Shown here: one piece after another, positions 33,068 through 44,515 of the stretch
Numbering within the stretch: position 1 is the stretch's first letter
Layout: each line of letters starts with the position of its first letter
Notes under the pieces: generated by a model
What the model saw: the letters and a program-made list of their open reading frames with translations, nothing else
What the model was told of the DNA's origin: nothing
The model's database searches: none
Position numbers and translations under genes: made by a program
Assembly: GCA_023548195.1 (NCBI GenBank)
Contig: JAJHZJ010000809.1
Span: 62,001 to 126,000 of the forward strand
Reading direction: 5' to 3'
Length of the DNA: 64,000 nt
Origin: Bettongia penicillata ogilbyi
Taxonomy: Eukaryota; Chordata; Mammalia; Diprotodontia; Potoroidae

Positions 33068-35299
33068 CAGGAGCCAAGATGGTGGAATAAACAGTAATTC
33101 ACTCTCACCCTCCCTTATTCACACTGAAAAATGCATAGAATATTACCTCAAGAAGAATCCTGAAATAGTGGAGTCAGTAGAAAGACAATGTGCAACAGCC
33201 TTCTAGCTCAACTAGGGGGATTAAAGGAAAGATTTCTATTGCTGTGGCTGAAGGGGTCCAGTACAGGATGGCAAGCCAGCAACAAGCCCCACTTCAACAA
33301 ACCCGCAGGCTATATTGAGCCCCATGGTGATAGAGGAGGCAAGTGCCAACACCACCCACACACCAGCCACTACCACCAGCTCCAGCTCGACACCAGATAA
33401 TCAATCAGGATCCAGATGTCAGCACTTGAACCGTAGCCCACAAAAACAGTTAACAGGCCCCTGTATCCCAGCACAAGTAGTTGAAGACAGTGCCCCCTGT
33501 ACCCTAGAAGCAGACATCAACTTTAAAAGTCAGTAAAAAAGGAAAACAACATGAACAAAACTCAACAAAGCAAAACAATGACCATAGAGAAGTATCACGG
33601 GGTCAGAGAAGATCAAAACACAAATCTAGGAGAGAAAAGCATTGTTAATATGCTCACATCCAAAACCTCAAAGGAAAATATGAACTGGTCTGAAGCTCAA
33701 AAGACCTTCTTGGAAGAGCTCAATAAGGATTTTTAAAGTCAAATAAGAGAGGTAGAAGAAAAATTGAATAGTTCTTTTAAAACACACAACTGACAAAATG
33801 GGGAGGGGGGAAGTACAATGAAGAAAACAACTCCTTAAAAAGTAGAAATGGTCAAATTGAAAAGGAGGTATAAAAACTAACTGAAGAAAATATTTTTTTT
33901 TAAATTGGAAATGGAGGAGTGGAAACTAATGACACACAAGGTGGAGGTAAAAGGCTAGAGTAGAATATACTATGCTTCAGCTGAAGTACAAAAATTCATG
34001 GGTAGCAATCCTGATCTCAGACAAAACAAATGAAAAAAATAAATTTAATTAAAAGAGACAAGGAAGGAAACTACATCCTGCTAAAAGGCCCCATAGACAA
34101 TGAAGTAATGTCATTATTAAACATATACATAGCAAGTAGTGTGGCATCCAAATTCTTAGAGGAGAAACTAAGGGACTTAAGGGAAGAAATAAATATCAAA
34201 ACTATATTAGTAGGGAACCTCAACCTTCCCTTCATAGAACTAAATAAATCTTTTTTTTTTTTTTATTTTTTTTTTTATTTTTTTTTTAATTTATTTATTT
34301 AGCTTTTTACTTTCATTTTCACAAATTTTTGGGTTCCAAATTTTTTCCCCTTTTCTCCCCTCCCCCCACCCCAATACCCCAAGCAATCTAATTTTCCCTA
34401 TCTTCAATCTGTCCTCTCTTCTGTCATCCCTCCCTTCCCTTGTCTCTATCTTCTCTTTTCTCCTGTAGGGCCAGATGACTTTCTATTCCTCATTAACTGT
34501 ATGTCTTCTTTCCTAGTTGCAACAACAATACTAAACAATTGTTCCTGAAACTTTGAGTTCCAAATTCTCCCCATCCCTCCCTCCCCATCCATTCCCTTTG
34601 GTACAGCAGGCAATTCATTATAGGCCGTATCTGTGTAGCTTTGCAAGTGACCTTCCTGATAGTTGTGTTGTGTAAGACTAACTGAATTGCCATCCCTCTT
34701 AACCTGCCCCTCATTGTTTCTCTTCTGTCCTTTGATCCTGTCCCTCCCCAAGTGTTGACTTTCAATTACTCCCTCCTCCCTTTGCCCTCCCTTCCATCAT
34801 CCCCCCCCCAATATCTCCTTCTCCCCCGCTTTCTTATACTATAAGATAGGTTTTCATACCAAAATGAGTGTGCATTTCACTCCTTCGTTTAGTCAAATGT
34901 GATGAGGGTAAACTTTTGTTTGTTTGTTTGTTTTTTTTTCCCTCAGCTCTCCTCTTTTTCCCTCCACTAAAAACATCTCCTACTTGCCTCTTAAATGACA
35001 TATAGTTACCCCCTTCCATTTCCCCCTCTTTCCTCTCACTACATTTCTCTCTCACCATTTACCTTAATTTCTTTTAAGGTATGGTCCCATCCTATTCAGT
35101 TCAATCTGTGCTCTCTGTCTCTGCATGTGTGTATGTGTGTGCATGCGTGTACATGTGTATGTGTGATCCCACCAACCACCCAGATACTGAAAAGTTTTAA
35201 GAGTTAGAAATATTGTCCTTCCCTGTATGAATGCAAACAGTTCATTTCTGGTAAGTCCCTTAATACTTCTCCTTGCTGTTTGCTTTTGCATGCTTCCTC

Positions 35300-36406
35300 T
35301 CATTCTTGTGTTTGAAAGTCAAATTTTCTTTTCAGCTCTGGTCTTTTCATTAAGAATGATTGAAAGTCCTCTGTTTCATTGAAAGACCATATTTTCCCTT
35401 GCAGTATTATACTCAGTTTAGCTGGGTAGGTGATTCTTGGTTTGAGTCCTAGTTCCTTTGCCTTCTGGAATATCCTATTCCACGCCCTTCGATCCCTTAA
35501 TGTAGAAGCTGCTAGATCTTGGGTTATCCTGATTGTATTTCCACAGTACTGGAATTGTTTGTTTCTGGCTGCTTGCAAGATTTTTTCCTTGAGCTGGGAG
35601 TTCTGGAATTTGGCCACAATGTTCCTAGGAGTTTCTCTTTTTGGATCTCTTTCAGGTGGTGATCGATGGATTCTTTCAATACTTATTTTGCCCTCTGGTC
35701 CTAGAATGTCAGGGCAGTTTTCCTTGATAATTTCATGCAAGACGATGTCTAGGCTCTTTTTTTGATCATGGCTTTCAGGTAGTCCCATAATTTTTAAGTT
35801 GTCTCTCCTTGATCTATTTTCCAGGTCAGTTGTTTTTCCCATGAGATATTTCACATTCTCTTCCATTTTATCGTTCTTTTGGTTTTGTTTGGTGATTTCT
35901 TGGTTTCTCATAAAGTCATTAGACTCCATCTGTTCCATTCTAATTTTGAGAGAACTATTAAATTCAGTGAGCTTTTGAGCCTCTTTTTCCATTTGGCTCA
36001 TTCTGCTTTTGAATGCATTCTTCTCCTCATTGGCTTTTTGAACCTCTTTTGCCAATTGAGTGAGCCTATTTTTCAGGGTGTTAATTTCCTCAGCATTTTT
36101 TTGGGACTCCTTTACCAAGATATTGACCTTTTTTTCATACTCTTCTTGCATCTTTGTCATTTCTCTTCCCAGTCTTTCCTCCACCTGTCTAACTTGCTTT
36201 TCAAAATCCTTTTTAAGCTCTTCCAAGGCCTGAGCCCACCCAACACCCCCCTGGGGTGTCTGGGGTACTGAGGCCCCGCCCTCCACATCTTTCCCTGATG
36301 GGAAAAATACGTCCTCGTCCTCCCCATCAGATCCGAAGGTCGGGATCATTTGCATTTGTTGGAAAAAACTCTCTAAAGTCTTATTTTTCTTTCCCTTTCT
36401 AGGCAT
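35300..36406 (-). CDS. Intact HAL1 ORF1p (L1 ORF1-type RNA-binding protein)
   Basis: ORF1p is the L1-type nucleic-acid chaperone that coats the element's RNA as trimers in cytoplasmic particles. The frame is 368 codons and starts M-P-R-K-G-K at 36406, in good context. Residues about 1-55 are an N-terminal basic/acidic head. Residues about 60-185 are a long coiled coil (repeated heptads such as L-A-K-E-V-Q-K-A). Residues about 195-290 form the RRM-like domain (R-R-D-N-L-K-I-M-G-L-P). Residues about 290-368 form the C-terminal domain (I-T-Q-D-L-A-A-S-T, then P-A-K-L-S-I). Related copies at 38508-39637 and 28915-29520 are broken. No stop or frameshift is present here. Expression would come from the element's own 5' UTR. 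Confidence 0.93.
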   Translation of the reverse strand: MPRKGKKNKTLESFFQQMQMIPTFGSDGEDEDVFFPSGKDVEGGASVPQTPQGGVGWAQALEELKKDFEKQVRQVEERLGREMTKMQEEYEKKVNILVKESQKNAEEINTLKNRLTQLAKEVQKANEEKNAFKSRMSQMEKEAQKLTEFNSSLKIRMEQMESNDFMRNQEITKQNQKNDKMEENVKYLMGKTTDLENRSRRDNLKIMGLPESHDQKKSLDIVLHEIIKENCPDILGPEGKISIERIHRSPPERDPKRETPRNIVAKFQNSQLKEKILQAARNKQFQYCGNTIRITQDLAASTLRDRRAWNRIFQKAKELGLKPRITYPAKLSIILQGKIWSFNETEDFQSFLMKRPELKRKFDFQTQE

Positions 36407-37222
36407 TTTCCCAGCCAGTTACTTGACTTCTGAGATTCCTTTCCACTTCCGCCTGGATCCGCCCAGCTAGTACTTGACCTCTGAGATTCAAATGCGCTTT
36501 CCCGCGGCAAGCTTTAGTTCTGGCGCAGGGTGGGGGCAGGGCCGCTTCCTAGCTTGGGCCCTCAGGGGCTTTCTGAAGAGACTTTCAGGAACAGGGCCGA
36601 TGGGGGCGGGGTGGGGGACCCCGCCTGCTGTGCTCAGCTCCCTTGGGGGTTTTATTCAGAGGCATTCAGCAGTAGAGCAGGGTGGGGGCAGGGCCGTCTC
36701 CCCTGCTCGGCTCCCTCAGGTTGGAAAGACCTTCAGTATTGAAGATCCTACCTGCTGCTGGGGGATTCCTGAGTCCCGGGCCGTTGCCGCCTCAGCCGCC
36801 CGCCCACGCCTCTGCCTCCGCCGCTTCCTGCCCCCGTCTCTGCCGCAGCCGCTTCCTCCCGAGGGGGCCCGCTCCCCTCCCCTAGCGCAGGCTTCTTTTT
36901 AACTGACCTTTAGCTTCTGTGTGCAGAGGGACTTTCCCGGCTGCCGGAGATTCTCCCGGAGCTTTCCTCTCTGAAGTCTGCTCAGGTCAGCTTCTCTGGG
37001 TCGCGGCCACGGGTGGGGGTGGGGTCCGCTTTCCTGGCTGCGATGGACCCCGGGGACGGCTCTCCAGGGTTCAGTGGAACGGAAATCTCTTCCCCTATGT
37101 TTGTGCACCCCCTGCAGAGATTCAGAATTTATGGGGCTCTCCTTTTACCTCAATTCCATGGGTTTTGGGCTCGGAGCTCGTGAATGTGCGTCCTTCTACT
37201 CCGCCATCTTGGCTCCGCCCCC
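36407..37222 (-). promoter_or_regulatory. CpG-rich 5' UTR / internal promoter of the HAL1
   Basis: LINE 5' UTRs hold an internal promoter. This segment is GC rich with many CpGs (for example 36770-36890 and 37000-37075) and starts with the conserved GGAGCCAAGATGGCGGAG leader, which carries a YY1-type AAGATGG site. Confidence 0.6.
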
Positions 37223-37839
37223 AGAACTAAATAAATCTAACCACAAAATGAACAAGAAAGAAGTTAAGGAGGTAAATATAATTTTAGAAAAGTTACATAT
37301 TGTAGACCTCTGGAGAAAATTCAATGATGATAGAAAGGAATATACCTTTCTCTCAGTGGTACATGGCACATACACAAAAACTGACCATGTATTAGGGCAT
37401 AAAAACCTCCCAGTCCAATGACAAAAGGCAGAAATATTGACTATATCCTTTCCACATGATGATGTAATAAAAATTACATAGAAAAATACACTAAAAATTA
37501 AATGGAAACTAAATAATCTAATCCTAAAGAATGAGTGGGTGAAAAAACAAATTGTATAAGTAATCAATAACTTCTTCCAAGAGAATGACAATAATGAGAC
37601 AACAAGCCAAAACCTATGGGATGCAGCAAAAGTGGTTCATAGGGGACGTTTTCTATCTCTAAATAATTATATGTATAAAATAGAGAAAGAGTAGATGAAT
37701 GAATTGGGGCAGCAACTAAAAAGTTAGAAAAAGAGCAAATAAATAATCCCCCAATTAAATAAATTTGAAAATACTGAAAAGCAAAGAATATATTAATACA
37801 ATTGAAACAAAGAAAACTAATTAAAAGTAAGACTAAGAG

Positions 37840-40690
37840 GAGAGAGGAGCCAAGATGGTGGAGCAGAAAGACTCAAGTATGCTAGCTCCGAACCCACAGC
37901 CCATAAAGTTTCTGTAAAAAGCACTCCCAACAAATTCTGAATCAGTGCAAGCTGCACAGCAACGCAGAGGAGGAGATTTCTGTGCCAGAGACCCCTGGAA
38001 AACCGATGTCAAAGGTCCATCGCACACTGGACAGTGGAGCCCACCCCTGCGCTGCCATGTCCACACGGCCCCAAGAGGAGCAGATCTGAGCAGGTTTCAG
38101 GGACAGAATCTCTGGCAGCCACGAAGGTCCCTCTGCCTGCAGGCGCTACAGGTCAGTGAGAGAGACTTCTGGGCTGGCCGAGAGGGGACCATGGTGTCTC
38201 CGTGACTCGGGCCCCCTCGGGAGGCAGCAGCAGAGTCAGTGGTGGCCAGGAGCTCCCGGAGCAGATGGGAGCTCTGCTCCATTACTGAAAGTCTCCGCTT
38301 AAACCCCCTGAGGGAACTGAGCCTGGGAGGCGCCCCTGTCCCCACCTGAGCACCAGAACTTAAGCTCACATTGAATAGCAGCCATGCCCGCCACTGAAAG
38401 CACTGAGGCTGGGGAGCACCATTTGAATCTCAGACCCCAAGCACTAGCTGGGCGAATCTAGGCAGGGGTGGAGAGAAATCTCAGAAGTCAAGTAAATGGC
38501 TGGGAAAATGCCCAGAAAAGGGAAGAAAAATAAGATCATAGAAAGCTACTTTCTTGGGAAACAGATGATGTTTCCTCCTTTTCTTTCTGATGAGGAAACA
38601 TAATGCTTACGATCAGGGAAAGACATAGAAGCCAAGGCCTCTGTACTCAAAACATGCGAAATACGTATCCAATGGGCTCAGGCCATGGAAGAGCTCAAAA
38701 AGGATTTTGAAAATCAAGTTAGACGGGTGGAGGAAAAACTGGGAAGAGAAATGAGAGAGATGCAAGAATAGCATGAAAAACGGGTCAATACCTTGCTAAA
38801 GGAGACCCCCAAAAATGCTGAAGAAAATAACACCTTGAAAAATAGGCTCACTCAATTGGCAAAAGAGGTTCAAAAAGCCAGTGAGGAGAAGAATGCTATC
38901 AAAAGCAGAATTAGCCAAATGGAAAAAGAGGTTCAAAAGCTCACTGAAGAAAATAGTACTCTCAAGATTAGAATGGAACAGATGGAGTCTAATGACTTTC
39001 TGAGAAACCAAAAAATCACCAAACAAAACCAAAAGAATGAGAAAATGGAAGATAATGTGAAATAGCTCATTGGAAAAAAAAAAAAAAAAAAAAAACTGAC
39101 CTCGAAAATAGATCCAGGAGAGACAATTTAAAAATTATGGGACTACCTGAAAGTCATGATCAAAAAAAGAGCCTAGGCATCACCTTCCATGAAATTGTCA
39201 AGGACAACTGCCCTGATATTCTAGAACCAGAGGGCAAAATAAGTATTCAAGGAATCCATCGATCACCACCTGAAAGACATCCAAACTGAGGAACTCCTAG
39301 GCACATTGTGACCAAATTCCAATGTTCCCAGGTCAAGGAGAAAATATTTCAAGAAGCTAGAAAGAAACAATTCCAGTATTGTGGAAATATAATCAGGATA
39401 ACACAAGATCTAGCAGCTTCTACATTAAGGGATCGAAGGGCATGGAATAGGATATTCCAGAAGGCAAAGGAACTAGGACTCAAACCAAGAATCACTTACC
39501 CAGCAAAACTGAGTATAATACTTCAGGGGAAAATATGGTCTTTCAATGAAACGGAGGACTTTCAAGCATTCTTGATGAAAAGACGAGAGCTGAAAAGAAA
39601 ATTTGACTTTCAAACACAAGAAAGAGACGAAGCATGAAAAAGTAAACAGCAAAGAGAAGTCATAACGGACTTACCAAAGGTGAACTGTTTACATTCCTAC
39701 ATGGAAAGATAATATTTGTAGCTCTTAAAACTTTTCAGTGTCTAGATAGTTGGTGGGACTACACACACACATGCACACACACGCACACACGCATACACAC
39801 ACATGTTCATATATGCGCACACGCATGCACTCACACACAGAGACAGAGAGCACAGAGCGAACTGAGTAGGATGGGACCATATTTTAAAAGAAATTAAGGT
39901 AAGCAGTGAGAGGGAAATGTAGTTGGAGGAGAGAGGGTGAAATGGAATGGGTAAATCATCTTTCAATCAAGAGGCAAGCAAGAGACTCTTTTGTGGAGGG
40001 AAAAAGAGGAGAGCTGAGAAAAAAAACATGAAGTTTACCCTCATCACATTCGACTTAAGGAAGGAATAAAATGCACACTCATTTTTGTATGAAAACCTAT
40101 CTTCCAATACAGGAAAGAGGGGGATAAGGAGATAAGCAGAGTGGGTGGGGGGATGATGGGAGGGAGGGCAATGGGGGGAGGGAGCAATTTGAAGTCAACA
40201 CTCTTAGGGAGGAACAGGATGAATAGACAGAATAGAAACAATGGGGAGCAGGATAGGATGGAGGTAAATACTGTTAGTCTTACACATCACGACTATTATC
40301 GAAGTCATTTGCAAAACTACACAGATAGGGCCTATATTGAATTGCCTGCCTTCCCAAAGGGGAAGGTGGTGAGGGAGGGATGGGGAGAATTTGGAACTCA
40401 AAGTTTTAGGAACAACTATCGAGTATTGTTGTTGCTACTAGCAAATAAGAAATACAGTGAATGGGGAATAGATAGTCATCTGGCCCTACAGGACAAAAGA
40501 GAAGATGGGGACAAGAGAAGGGAGGGAGGAGAGAAGAGAGGGCAGATTGGCGATAGGTAAAATTAGATTGCTTGCTGTATTGGGGTGGGGAGAGGGGATA
40601 AATGAGGAGAATATTTGGAACCCAAAATTTTGTGAAAATCAATGTAAAAAATCAAATAAATAAGTTTATATTAAGAATAGAAAAAAAAAA
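37840..40690 (+). mobile_element. Older full-length HAL1, plus strand, ORF1 broken
   Basis: Starts GAGAGAGGAGCCAAGATGG and ends in a run of A's (40681-40690). It is flanked by AAGACTAAGAG at 37829-37839 and 40689-40699 (11-bp duplication). Order: 5' UTR, ORF1 from an ATG at 38508 to about 39637, a 3' UTR with a (CA)n-rich part (39765-39840), then the A tail. ORF1 carries stops (near 38604, 38770 and 39065) and a 23-base A-run (about 39075-39097) that shifts the frame. ORF2 is absent. It sits about 0.6 kb from the intact minus-strand HAL1, in the same L1. Confidence 0.9.
38508..39637 (+). pseudogene. Broken HAL1 ORF1
   Basis: It begins M-P-R-K-G-K like the intact copy. A coiled-coil segment is open (38793-39065), and so is the C-terminal domain (39308-39637, I-T-Q-D-L-A-A-S-T). 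In between are stop codons, including TAG at 38769-38771 and TAG at about 39063, and a long A-run. No functional protein is expected. Confidence 0.88.
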
Positions 40691-43690
40691 GACTAAGAGT
40701 TGACTTTTTGAAAAATCCATGAAATAGATGAACCTTTGGTTAATTTGATTTTTAAAAAAAAAGAAAGAAAACCAAATTACCAATACCGAAAATCAAAAGG
40801 GTGAATTCACCCCCAAAGAAGAGGAAATTTAAACAGTACTCAGGAACTATTTTGTCCACCTGTATGCCAATAAGTTTGATAATCTTAATAAAATGAATGA
40901 GTATTTATAAAAAAAAAATTGCCAAGAAGAGGAAATAAAATACTTAAATAACCCCATTGCAGAAAAAGAAATGGAACAAGCCGTCATTGAATTCCCTAGA
41001 AACAAACCTCTAGGGCTAGAAGGATTTAAAAGTGAATTGTATCAGACATTTCAAGAACAATTAATTCGAATACAATAAAGACTATGTGGGAAAATAGATG
41101 GAGTCGTACCAAATACTTCTTGCAATACGTACATGGTACTGATACCTAAACCAGGAAGTGTCAAAATGGAGAAAGAAAAGTTTAAATCAATTTTGTTAGT
41201 GAATATAGATGCAAAAATTTTAAATAAAAGGTCAACAAAACGATTACAGCACCTCATCATGGGAAAAATACACTATGAAGAGGTAGGATTTATACCAAGA
41301 ATGCAGGGCTGCTTAAACATCAGGAAAACTATCAGCATTAATTGATCATATCAACAAAAAAGGTAGTAGAAATCATGATTATCTCAATCGTTGTTGAAGA
41401 ATCTTTTGAGAAAATACAATGCCCATTCCTATTGAAAACATAGGAATAGATGTATAATAATAAATTAAAATAATAAGTAGTATCCGTCTAAATCCATCAA
41501 CAAGCATTATATATAATGGGGATAAGCTAGAACGATTTCCACTAATACTGTGGTGAAGCAAGTATGTCCATTATCACCACTATTATTCAATATACCATTA
41601 GAACTGTTAGCTTTAGCAACAGGAGAAGAAAAAGAATTTGAAGGAATTAGAATAGGCAAAGAAGAAACAAAGCGATCAGTCTTTGAAGATGATATGATAT
41701 ATAGAGAGAATCCTAGAGAATCAAGTAAAAAACTACTTGAACTAATAAACAATGTAAACAAAGTAATGGGATAAAAAAATAAAGCCACAGAAATCATTGA
41801 CATTTCTATATATTACTAACAAAGCCCAACAGTAACTGATAGAAAGAGAAATTCCATTTAAAGTTATGGTAGACATTATAAAATATCTGGGAGTCTACCA
41901 AAATAAACCCAGGAACTATACGTACATAATTACAAAACAGTATTCACACAAATAAAGTCAGATCTAAATAATTAGACAATATCAATTACTTGTGGGTAGC
42001 CTGAACTAACATAATAAAAATGAGAGTTCTACCCAAAATAATTTACTTATTCAGTGCCATGCTAAACAAATTACCAAAAAAAATATTTTATCAAGCTAGA
42101 AAAAAAAATAATAAAATTCATCTGGAAGAATGAAATCTTCCAGGGATTAATGAAAAACAATGCTGGGAAAGGTAGCCTAGCCATAACAGACCTTAAATTG
42201 CATTATAAAGCATCAATCATCAAAATCGTCTTGGTACTGCCTAAGAAATAGAGGGGTAGATCAGTGGAACATGTTATATACCCAAGACAAAGTAGTTGAT
42301 AACTATAGTAATATAGTGTTTGATAAAAACCAAAGACTCCATCTTCTGGAATAAGAACTCAATATTTGACAAAAACTGCTAGGAAAACTGGAAAACAGTA
42401 TGGCAGAAACTAGGCATGGACCAATCTCTTACACCATATACCAAAATAAAGTCAAAATGGGTGCATGATTTAGACACAGAGGTTTATAGTATAAGTAAAC
42501 TTGGAAAGCAAAGAATAGTTTACCTGTCAGATTTATGGAGATGGAAGAATTTATGACCAAACAAGAAATAGAGAGCATGGTGAAGTGAAAAATGGATAAT
42601 TTGATTACGTTAAATTGAATAATTTTTGGGAAGCAGAAAACTGGGAAAGAATTTTTACAACCAATGTTTCTGATAAAGGCCTCATTTCTAAAATATAGAG
42701 AACTAAGTCAAATTTATAGGAATACAAGTAATTTCCCAATTGATAAATGGTACAAAGAATATGAACAGGCAGTTTTCAGAGGAAGAAATTAAAGCTATTT
42801 ATAGTCATACTAAAAGATGCTCTAAATCCCTACTGATTGGTAAAATGCAAATTAAAATGACCCTGAGGCAGTACATCACACCTGTCAGATTGGCTAACAT
42901 GACAAAAAAGAAAAATGACAAATTCAGGGGATATGAGATAATGCTTTATTGGTGGACTTATGAACTGATCCAACCATTCTGGAGAGCAATTTGAAACTAT
43001 CCCCAAAGGGCTGTAGAACTGTGCATACCCTTTGATCCAGCAATTATACTGTTAGGTCTGTATTGCAAAGAAATAATGAAAATGGGGAAATGGTTCCCAT
43101 GTACAAAAATATTTAGAGAGGCTCTTTTTGTGGTGGTCAAGAATTTAAAGTTGAGGTGATACCCATCAACTGGGGAATGACTAATGAAATATTATTGTGC
43201 TATAAGAAATGATGAGCAGGAAGACTTCAGAAAATCCTGGAAAATCTTAAATGAACTGATGCTGAGTGAAGTATGTAGAAACAGGAGAACATGGTACACA
43301 GCAACAGCCATAAAGTGCAATGACTAACTTTGATATACTTTTCTCTTCTAACCAGTGCAAGGAGCAAAGATAACTAAAAAGGACTAATGATGGAAAATGC
43401 TAACCACATCCAGAAGGAGAACTATAGAGTCTGAATGCACACTGAAGGATATTATTTTCTTTCTCGTTTTTCTTTTCTTTTTTGTTTGTTTCTTCTTTCT
43501 CATGGTTTCTCCCATTGGTTCTTTACAATATGACTAATGTGAAAATATGTTCAATATGAATGTTTATATAATAGAGCTTATATCAAATTTTATGCCCGCT
43601 TGGGTGTGTGGAAGGGAGAGATGGGGAGAAAACTTGGAACTCAAAATCTTATGGAAGTGAAATTTTGAAAACTAAAATAAGTTTTTAAAA

Positions 43691-43745
43691 GAAAGTATTT
43701 GCCAAACATTAAAAGAGGTATATAAATGATAGCTATTATTAATAT
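43691..43745 (+). repeat. MIR, right part (with L1 target duplication)
   Basis: 'gaaagtatttgccaaacatt' then 'agaggtatataaatgatagctattatt', the usual MIR 3' end. It completes the MIR cut at 33067. Confidence 0.8.
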
Positions 43746-43859
43746 CATTCATACTCCTCACTGACCCAAGTTAATAGAATTCATTCACTTTAAAAGTATG
43801 TATTTGAGACATTTCCCAATCCCTCAATAATTCTTTTGTTCTTTCCCTCTCTTTTTACA

Positions 43860-44515
43860 TTCATTTGATTTTGTTTCATTTTTTTTTAATGTCTCATGGA
43901 GTCACTGGCTTCCATTTACCCAATTTTAACTTTTAAGGTATTATTTCCTTAATTGAACTTTTGTTATCTCCCCCTCCCCCCAATTTGGCCAATTCTATTG
44001 TTTTCATTTTTATTGTTTAAATAGCAGGTTTTTCTAATTACATGAGAAACAATTTGCAACATTTTTCATTTTTTTAAGTAATATTTTAACTTGCAGTTTT
44101 TTTCCCTCCCTCCCTTCTGTTTCACTGCCCCAAGATGACAAGAAATCCGATATAGGCTATATATGTGCAATCAAGTAAACCATTTCCACATTAATCATGT
44201 TGAAAGAAGAAACAGAACAAAAGAAATAAAAACACAAAAAAAGAAAGTGAAAATAGTATGTTTCAATCTGCATTGAGACGCCATCAGTTCATTCTCTGGA
44301 GTTGCATAGCATTTTTCTACCATGAGTCTTTTGAAATTGGTTTGGATTAACGCAGTTCTTCTAATTTTTAAGAAATTATTCTCTTCAGGAAATGTTTATA
44401 CATCTTTAAAAGGTACCTAATTCTGCATTTTGGGATTTTTTTTCTTCAGTGGATTTTTGCGCTTCTTTGACCATTTTACCCTATTTTGTTTTTTTTAACT
44501 ATAATTTTTCTTCAG
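43860..44515 (-). mobile_element. L1 pieces (minus): ORF1 coiled coil and 3' UTR scraps
   Basis: ORF1-like antisense traces at 43890-43960 ('tctcatggagtcactggcttccattta') and 44350-44490 ('ctaatttttaagaaattattctcttcag'). Between them lies an L1 3' UTR (44040-44340, 'gagttgcatagcatttttctaccatgagtc'). At least two L1 copies are involved. Confidence 0.65.

Larger units (their letters stand above)
34251..37222 (-). mobile_element. Full-length HAL1 (ORF1-only LINE), minus strand
   Basis: A complete half-L1. On the minus strand it starts GGGGGCGGAGCCAAGATGG (37222). It has a CpG-rich 5' UTR (37222-36407), a single long ORF1, then a 3' UTR of about 1 kb and an A-rich tail (T-runs at 34251-34290). 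No ORF2 is present and there is no space for one. Perfect 15-bp target duplications AGAACTAAATAAATC flank it (34236-34250, 37223-37237), inside the L1 endonuclease coding region. It must be mobilised in trans by L1 machinery. The undecayed CpGs, the exact duplication and the open ORF suggest a recent insertion. Confidence 0.92.
33068..43690 (+). mobile_element. L1 element interrupted by two HAL1 insertions
   Basis: Plus-strand L1 starting 'AGGAGCCAAGATGGTGG'. Flanks share an about 20-bp direct repeat beginning GAAAGTAC/GAAAGTAT (33047-33067 and 43691-43710), the target duplication in a MIR. Contents: 5' UTR, an ORF1 N-terminus (from 33551) that ends early, and the ORF2 endonuclease start (33965-34250, resuming 37238-37420). 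Then come RT (about 40730-41775, with F-E-D-D where the catalytic motif is normally F-A-D-D), the ORF2 C-terminus (to about 43200) and the 3' UTR to 43690. Stops and frameshifts are many. Without the inserts about 4.8 kb remains, so ORF1 and parts of ORF2 are deleted. Confidence 0.9.

Noticed and set aside
35430..36271. Plus-strand frames of 111 and 130 codons
   Set aside because: Antisense shadows of the intact HAL1 ORF1.
39071..39097. Long A-run as an internal poly(A) tail
   Set aside because: ORF1 homology continues in register on both sides, so it is a run expanded inside the gene.
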